Positions 58,057 through 64,000 of a stretch of 64,000 bases of DNA are shown here, piece by piece (position 1 is the stretch's first letter; every line of letters starts with the position of its first letter). A model generated the notes under the pieces. That model was not told the origin of the DNA and searched no databases. It saw only the letters and a program-made list of their open reading frames with translations. This DNA comes from Solenopsis invicta (Eukaryota; Arthropoda; Insecta; Hymenoptera; Formicidae): contig NC_052666.1 of assembly GCF_016802725.1 (NCBI RefSeq), positions 2,055,501 through 2,119,500 on the forward strand, in the 5' to 3' direction. A program made the position numbers and the translations under genes.

Positions 58057-58274
58057 TTAAACGCCCGAATTTCGCCGTTCAACTTTAACCGCAGTTTAAC
58101 AACGTTAACCGAGGTTTAAGACAGTTGTGGGACACAATATTTACCGTAAACCAAGTTTAAAGGTTTAAACTCCGGTTAAACTAAGTTGTGAAACTGGCCC
58201 TCAGTGAAACACGTTGCCCGTAGCGAGTGCGCACTCAGTGCGCACCAGTTCTCCCAGTGAAAAACGCTATGACT

Positions 58275-58577
58275 GAATTTGTAGGGCTAAGAGCAAAAAT
58301 GTATGCGGTGAGAGTAGAGGGGAAAAAAGATACAAAAAAGGCGAAAAGTGTAAAGAATAGCGTTGTAGAACGAACTATAATGTTTGAAGATTATACGCGT
58401 TGCTTGCACGACGGGATAGAAATGCCTCGTCATCAAGCGCGTATACGTTCGAAGCTCCACGATGTACACACAATCAAAGAGAAAAAGATTGCTCTCAGCC
58501 CGTTTGATGACAAGCGTTACATCGTGCCTGGTTCGACTGAAACATTGCCTTGGGGACATAGGCGTATACCATCGTAA
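58275..58577 (+). pseudogene. C-terminal part of the protein-primed DNA polymerase
   Basis: 100 codons beginning EFVGLRAKMYAVRV and ending TLPWGHRRIPS then TAA. This is the conserved end of this polymerase group (thumb and C-terminal region, with KIALSPFDDKRYIVPGSTET). It continues the frame interrupted at 54859. The ATG-like start upstream (58227) lies inside the inserted element and is irrelevant. With the two exons, the gene would be about 1250 codons. Confidence 0.85.
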
Positions 58578-59650
58578 TACATATATTGTAATCAGGTTAA
58601 TATATTTTTATGCTTTTTATACTTTATTTATATTTTTTATAACATTTTGTATTACTATATAACAGTTAATGCGATGTTTATCCTTATTACTAATTTAACT
58701 CGATTCTGCGTTACAATGTTTATTACAAATATATGCGTGTATTACAAAAAAAAAAAATATATATATATATAAATCAAATAACGTCTTTTTTATTTATCCA
58801 CGAATTATGCGATCCATTGAATCCCAGCTATTTCACGTAGACTTTATCTCCTTTCTTCCTCCAAATTTTCTCGACAAGGAAAACGTTCGGATACTTCGCT
58901 TGCCATTGTACGTAGTTCAAGAGCGATGCCAAAAACTGTTCAAATGAGCGACTGATGCAATACTGATCGCCAAATGGCGATGTTCGCAGTTATTAATGTT
59001 GTATTGGAAACGTATAGATGGAGAAGGGGAGGCTTTCCCCTCTTTTCAATAATTGCATCCTCGTTATCGCTTGAACATGTCACGACATATTTTCGCATTC
59101 CGGCAACGTTGTACAAGAACGTTAAACATAACGTACCACCCACTACACCATGAGGATTACCCACTCTCCCCACTCCCGGGTAAGACTGCGGGCTGACTCC
59201 CATCTCCCAGGTCAGACCTCGCGGATCAGCCATTCTACGGTAAGTACCGCAGGTACCCCCGCGCCTACATTCTCCCCTCGCCCCTCACCCCCCCTCATTG
59301 CCCCTGAGTTAGAACCGGCCTAGTCTTCCTACTATTCTAAACAATGGAAAATTAAAAATATATTATTTTATAACAAGGAACTATGTTTCTTTTAAAATAA
59401 ACTAATTTTTAAAAATTATTTCTATTTATAGCCATATTAAAGCTACTTTTTTTCTTCCACCGATTGTACAGCGTATTAGATTTTTATAAATTATGTCCTA
59501 AATTATAAATATTTAATTATTTTGATTCTAAAATCTCTCAAACAATACTTTGAGAAATTTAATCGTTCAAGTTTCAATAGAAGATATAAATTATAAACAA
59601 AGTTATTCATTAAAATGAAAATGAGTGCCATATTACTCTCTACCTCTTCT
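58578..59650. other. Mostly AT-rich stretch, nothing recognised
   Basis: A C-rich segment at about 59155-59310 stands out, but no gene, tRNA or element end is evident. Confidence 0.45.
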
Positions 59651-60170
59651 CTATAAATTAATAATTCTGCGAAATTTCCTGACTCTTGTTGTCGTATTTA
59701 ACACTTCTGAAAAATTTATTTTTTTTTGTTTCGGCTGGTTTGTTATATTTTCAAATTTAAATTTTCCCAAACATGAAATTTTGATATTTGATTGAATTTG
59801 TAATTCGTAAGCCACATTACCATTATTAAATTGCACTGATTTTGGTGGTCGTGCTTAGTTCACCGTCCAAATAAATAATCTGTTATAAAATAATTTAATT
59901 TTAATAATTTATCAATTGTGAGACACATATAATACATGTAAGTCGTATTTGTATACATATGTATATAAAAATTATGTGAAATGTGTTATGAAAATACTTA
60001 CATAATTGGATTTTATATGAGGTTCTATTCTATCGATTTCATTGTTCCAAGTTATTACTTGGACTTGTTTTCCTGAGCCATTGTTTAAAAAAATTTTTAA
60101 GACTTTGTATTGTCGTTTGTCTTCTACATATCGTGGAGCTTCTATACCATCAACATATCCGATTATTTTG
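59651..60170 (-). pseudogene. Decayed two-exon OB-fold (RPA-like) gene fragment
   Basis: Minus-strand exon 60170-60002 (acceptor TTTTTATAG, donor GTAAGT) encodes IIGYVDGIEAPRYV, QYKVLKIFLNNGSGKQVQV and ITWNNEIDRIEPHI, which resembles an OB-fold as in RPA-like single-strand-binding proteins. The next exon (59879-59651, acceptor TTATAACAG) starts IIYLDGEL, then a 1-nt insertion shifts the frame before ARPPKSVQFNNGNVAYELQI, and it ends at a TAG. Upstream exons were not found. It could be a host-gene duplicate or a transposon accessory gene. Confidence 0.5.
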
Positions 60171-60900
60171 CTATAAAAATAATAGAATAATTAAGACGAT
60201 TTAATGATTACTTTTTTTAATACAAATTAGAGTTAAAACTTAAGTAGCTTCCCAATCAATAGACAATGTTTTTTTTTATTTTTTTGCATTAATAAGAAAT
60301 GTTCGTAGATTATTACTCAAGATTAATTTACAGATGTAGAATAAGTAATATTTGATGCGGTTATAACTTGAAAAACTGCTTTAAAATTTTATTAAAAAAT
60401 TCTATATTAAAAAATAAACTTTTTACTTTTTAAAAAAAGATATTCTAATAATTTTAACGTTTTTGAAAAATTTTAAAAAATATTTTATAACATTTAAAAA
60501 CATTTTTTAATCGTTAAAATAAACATTTTTTAATGGAAAAAGGGCATTTAACCCATTATTTTTAACGTTTTTTTTAAATGTTTTTAAAAATATTAACTAT
60601 TGATTGAGTTGATGCATTAGACATATTATTAAATAATATATTATTATTATTTTTGTAACAATAATTTTATGAATTAATGTAATTAAAAATGTAAAAGTTT
60701 TTGAAATATTAATTATTTTATTAATAATAATTTATTAAATATATTAATCAAATCTTTATTTATTAGAGGAGAATAGGGTATTATGGCTATGATCGAAAAT
60801 ATAACTACTTCTATTATTTTTGTTATTAGTTGACGTGTATAACAATTGCTTATGGAGTTATTCGTTTAGTAGCCCGTCGTTTTTTAGAGATGCTAATATA
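60171..60900. other. AT-rich stretch, nothing recognised
   Basis: Long runs of T and A, no ORF or inverted repeat recognised. Confidence 0.5.
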
Positions 60901-61215
60901 CCAGGTGTATGCATAAGTTTTTTCCGGTTTCACTAAGAGATGGCGCCAGTGAAAAGTACGCAGCGTATTAATTTGACACATACGTCATTTTGTTTGTCTG
61001 ACATAGAACTACAAACACACACAAGTTGAGTCCGCCAAAAACTAGTGTCTTTGTTTTATTGTTCAGTGATCATGTCAAGTTTTATGCCTGAAAAACAACA
61101 TTTGCGGCACGCATTGCTTTTTTTATTTAATCAAAAGAAAAAGGCTGTTGAAAGTCATCGTTTGCTGGTAGAAACATATTGGTATTTGACATCGCTCAAA
61201 GTTAGTTTCAAGTAA
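60901..61215 (+). mobile_element. 5' end of a Mboumar/mellifera-like mariner, truncated
   Basis: Begins CCAGGTGTATGCATAAGTTT directly after TA, as mariner ends of this group do. A GATGGCGCCAGTG motif follows in the usual 5' untranslated position. ATG at 61072 opens MSSFMPEKQHLRHALLFL and continues to SHRLLVET, the typical transposase start, then diverges and stops at 61213-61215. No matching 3' end was found, so most of the element is missing. Confidence 0.8.
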
Positions 61216-64000
61216 TTGGTGCATGGAGTAATTTGATTTGGAGCGACACAGCCAATTATTACGAGAAGATGCGCCTGGAGGTGGAATGACAGTCAATCGG
61301 AATATGAAGCACGTATATCAGTTTTATCATTAACAGTTTTCGGATCATGCTGGGATTATAAAGATTACACAGAAAGGTTCAATATCGACCGCGAATGATG
61401 ATTTAATCTTTATATTTGGCAACTACCAGTCGCATCGATTGTAAATGCAAACATTCTTGACGCGATCATACTCGGTTTTATTATTAAATTTTATAAAATA
61501 AAATTTTATATATTCTGCACTTGACATTATGTTTTAGTGAATAACTTTATCATTCATTGATAATATGTGTCACACCTAAATGTACCAAAAAATTTTTAAT
61601 TTTATAGATTTTTCCTATTACGTTGAAGTGTAAGAATTTTAAATATATTTCTTTATTTGGTTTATAAATTTTTTAATATTTCGTTTACCCTTAATTCTTA
61701 TATGAAATTATTTTATAATACTTATTTGCAATTTGATGAAGAAGTAGAATTTTGACTTAAATATTTTTTACGTATATTAATAAAACTCTAATAAGTATTC
61801 ATGCAAAATCATTTGGATTCACTTATTCGTTTAAAAGTTATTTACCTAAAACTGCAACAAAATTAAAGTCATTTTCGCCAAGGCACGACCTCGCTTTTAA
61901 TCGCTACCATAAATCGTAGTTCTGCGAAGAAAGAAGCAAAAAGCGCTGGTTTATGTTTTAGAGAAAAATTGTTTGTAAAAATAATCCCAGATTTTCGCCT
62001 TTAACTTGTATTTTCGTAAAACTCAAATTTAAAAATAAGGAATTTGTTTTTTCCAATATTTGACCGTATAAGTTCTATAACACAAGAGTTTTAAGATCTG
62101 ATGCTGAATATTTCGTGTCTATGAAGGCGTTTAATTGAGTATTACTTAAAGGATATTTGTCAAAACACCAAAAAAATTATGAAAAAATTACAAATTGTTT
62201 TATATTACAAGGAATGATAATTCGAAATCTTCAAATTCGCGAGGATGCAGCGAACTATTTATGCAACATTAATACATTGAAAAATCTGAATACAATATGT
62301 GGAAAAATAAAAAAAGACACATCATATAAGTCGTTTAAATTAATCTAACTAAATTTCGACAAGAAATACACACTGGTTTATGAATTTTAATATAATAATT
62401 ATACAAGGTTGCGTTCAAAAACATCGCATTAACATATTTTATCTTTAACCTTATTGAATAAATATTGAAAAATATGGTTTCTTCATTTGTAAGTAAAACG
62501 TTACTCAGAATAGCCAAACAGATCAGAATTTCAAACAATGTTGCTCTTTTTTATCTAACTAGAACTCTGACAAACATTAAATAAGTTCCAATAATATTGT
62601 TGATTATTACGAATTTTCACTCTACGTTAAGATTTTGTACTGATTACTTCAATATTTGATCGTTTTTAAAAACAAGATTCGTATACATATTTTTATACAT
62701 ATTATCATACATTAATATATCCAAAACTTGTCTCCAATTCACCTAGCGTACTTGTACATTTGATATCACCTCTCAGGAAGCTCTGGTTGTTTGAATATAA
62801 AACGTTTCGTTTTCTATCTGTGTTGCCGTGTTTTGCATCTTCATCGTCATTTCATCTTATCTTCGACATCTCCTACTATTAAATATTAACAAATTTATCA
62901 TAATGTGTTGCAAAAAGAAAAAGTTAAATACACATATTAAAAGATGACCTAGAGCACATTGTAAGTATTTTATACATATCAAGAAGATGATCGACCTAGA
63001 GCACATTGTATTTTATAAATACATATATATAATCATAGAAATGAATATTAATCAAATTTTGAATTCTTAAAGATCGAGCAATGTCCTGGCAGACGACAAC
63101 TTATATACGACTACAAGATCATCTTAAGATTTTTCATATCCAACATAGATGAGAATAAGCTTCATATATGAAAGCAACATTATTTGCTATTTATATTCCC
63201 CTAAGAGGCCTATATCCCGTAATAGAAATATTGGAGTCATACAGGCATTCGTAAAGGCCAAGCAAAGACTAACCGAAATGGATAAGAAAACATAGCTAGA
63301 AACAATTGAAGAGGACACAGGAATGTATGCAAATTGCGTGTACATTTCAGAGACTCTTATGAGGGTTACCTAACGCTACTGATGGATGCAGCACGAATCA
63401 TACCCATTTTCGACATTTCTTACATCCATTTTGAACATGGACCTATGGTAAGAATCATTTTTAATGTCTGATCGTTAGAAATACGTTTCTAGAATATTTG
63501 ATATGTATTGATTCACATTCCATACATTTCTAATAATTTTTATGATTTTGCAATTACCATTTCGTTAAATAATACGTTTTAGTATTTCTATATTGAAAAG
63601 TTTTATAAGGAAAAAAATGTTTATTAAGAGAAGTCGATAAGATTCTCATGCACTTACGAATATCAGATAAGAGTTTTCCAGATATACTTGCTGAAGATAA
63701 ATTCTATCCTATTAAACTCTATTTAAACTTTGAAATCGAGTTTGAAATTAAAATGAAGCGCAGTAAAATTGAATGAAGGCGAACATCTTTTTCAATAAAT
63801 TTCAACAAAAATATAAAGTAGTACACTGTATTTAAAAAATGCAGTATAATCTAATAACGAATTCGGTCGGACGCATTAATGTGCACTAGTGCATATTAAA
63901 GCCGTTGTATGTACATTGATCTAGTATAAAAATAAACTATAAATATCTCGACTGGCGAAATTTTTAATACTTGTATCTTATCAAATAATAAAAAAGATAA
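61216..64000. other. AT-rich terminal stretch, nothing recognised
   Basis: No convincing gene, RNA or transposon end. A 63-codon ORF at 62157 is Lys/Asn-rich with no recognised similarity and is probably chance. Confidence 0.45.

Larger units (their letters stand above)
56199..58200. mobile_element. Harbinger-like element (outer of two nested copies)
   Basis: Left GGCCCAGTTTCACAAC and right end with near reverse complement (GTTGTGAAACTGGCCC), flanked by TCA on both sides (56196-56198, 58201-58203). A 3-bp duplication with GGCCC ends fits PIF/Harbinger; TCA departs from the usual TWA. It contains a related element at 57086-58056. Confidence 0.65.
54860..58268. mobile_element. 3.4-kb insertion splitting the polymerase gene
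   Basis: Left end TATAGCGTTTTTCACTGGG and right end CCCAGTGAAAAACGCT are inverted. The target sequence ATGACT (or TATGACT) is duplicated at 54854-54859 and 58269-58274. Removing the insertion and one duplicate puts the two polymerase parts in the same frame. Inside are a TAA-rich microsatellite, a hairpin repeat, nested Harbinger-like elements and short transposase relics. The superfamily of the outer element is unclear; a 6-7 bp duplication does not fit Harbinger. Confidence 0.85.

Overview
The window looks like an insect nuclear genome, most likely a hymenopteran and plausibly an ant. It has AT-rich flanks, GT-AG introns, microsatellites, two different mariner elements, hAT and PIF/Harbinger repeats, and FLYWCH exon remnants. 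The order is inferred from element types; no host marker gene proves it. There is no prokaryotic-style gene organisation.

Positions 1-33208 hold a head-to-tail tandem array with a period of about 6.92 kb: one unit cut by the left edge, three full-length units, and a last unit that has lost a transposon. Each unit carries a compact, GC-richer module of three minus-strand ORFs that I do not recognise. In transcription order they are C (274 aa from its first ATG), B (187 aa) and A (an open frame of about 748 codons whose start is unclear). C and B are 51 nt apart and B overlaps A. A ends in a long low-complexity acidic, basic and proline-rich tail. The compactness, composition and lack of obvious introns suggest an endogenised DNA-virus segment, but no hallmark domain proves this. 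Each unit also holds a CpG-rich possible promoter, a 92-bp repeat (R) in two copies, and a 471-bp hAT-type MITE. B is broken by the same frameshift in units 3-5, while A and C stay open in every complete copy.

Positions 33209-36849 are AT-rich and contain three decayed FLYWCH zinc-finger exon remnants. Positions 36850-40472 are a long foldback DNA element with a mariner inserted in its left arm. Positions 41545-42175 are a solo copy of a 630-bp non-coding piece of the array unit. From 42176 to about 50132 lies a candidate CACTA/EnSpm-like element. It holds a decayed zinc-finger transposase followed by an apparently intact four-exon gene with a CIDE-N-like start.

Positions 51334-58577 hold a Polinton/adintovirus-type protein-primed family B DNA polymerase. 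It has one 76-bp intron and an Endonuclease VII-like zinc motif. It is interrupted near its 3' end by a 3.4-kb insertion flanked by a 6-7 bp target duplication; that insertion contains nested Harbinger-like elements and a hairpin repeat. The remainder (58578-64000) holds a decayed OB-fold (RPA-like) gene on the minus strand, the 5' end of a Mboumar-like mariner, and AT-rich sequence with nothing recognisable. Overall this is a repeat-dense island; the tandem three-ORF module and the intron-bearing polymerase are the parts most worth following up.
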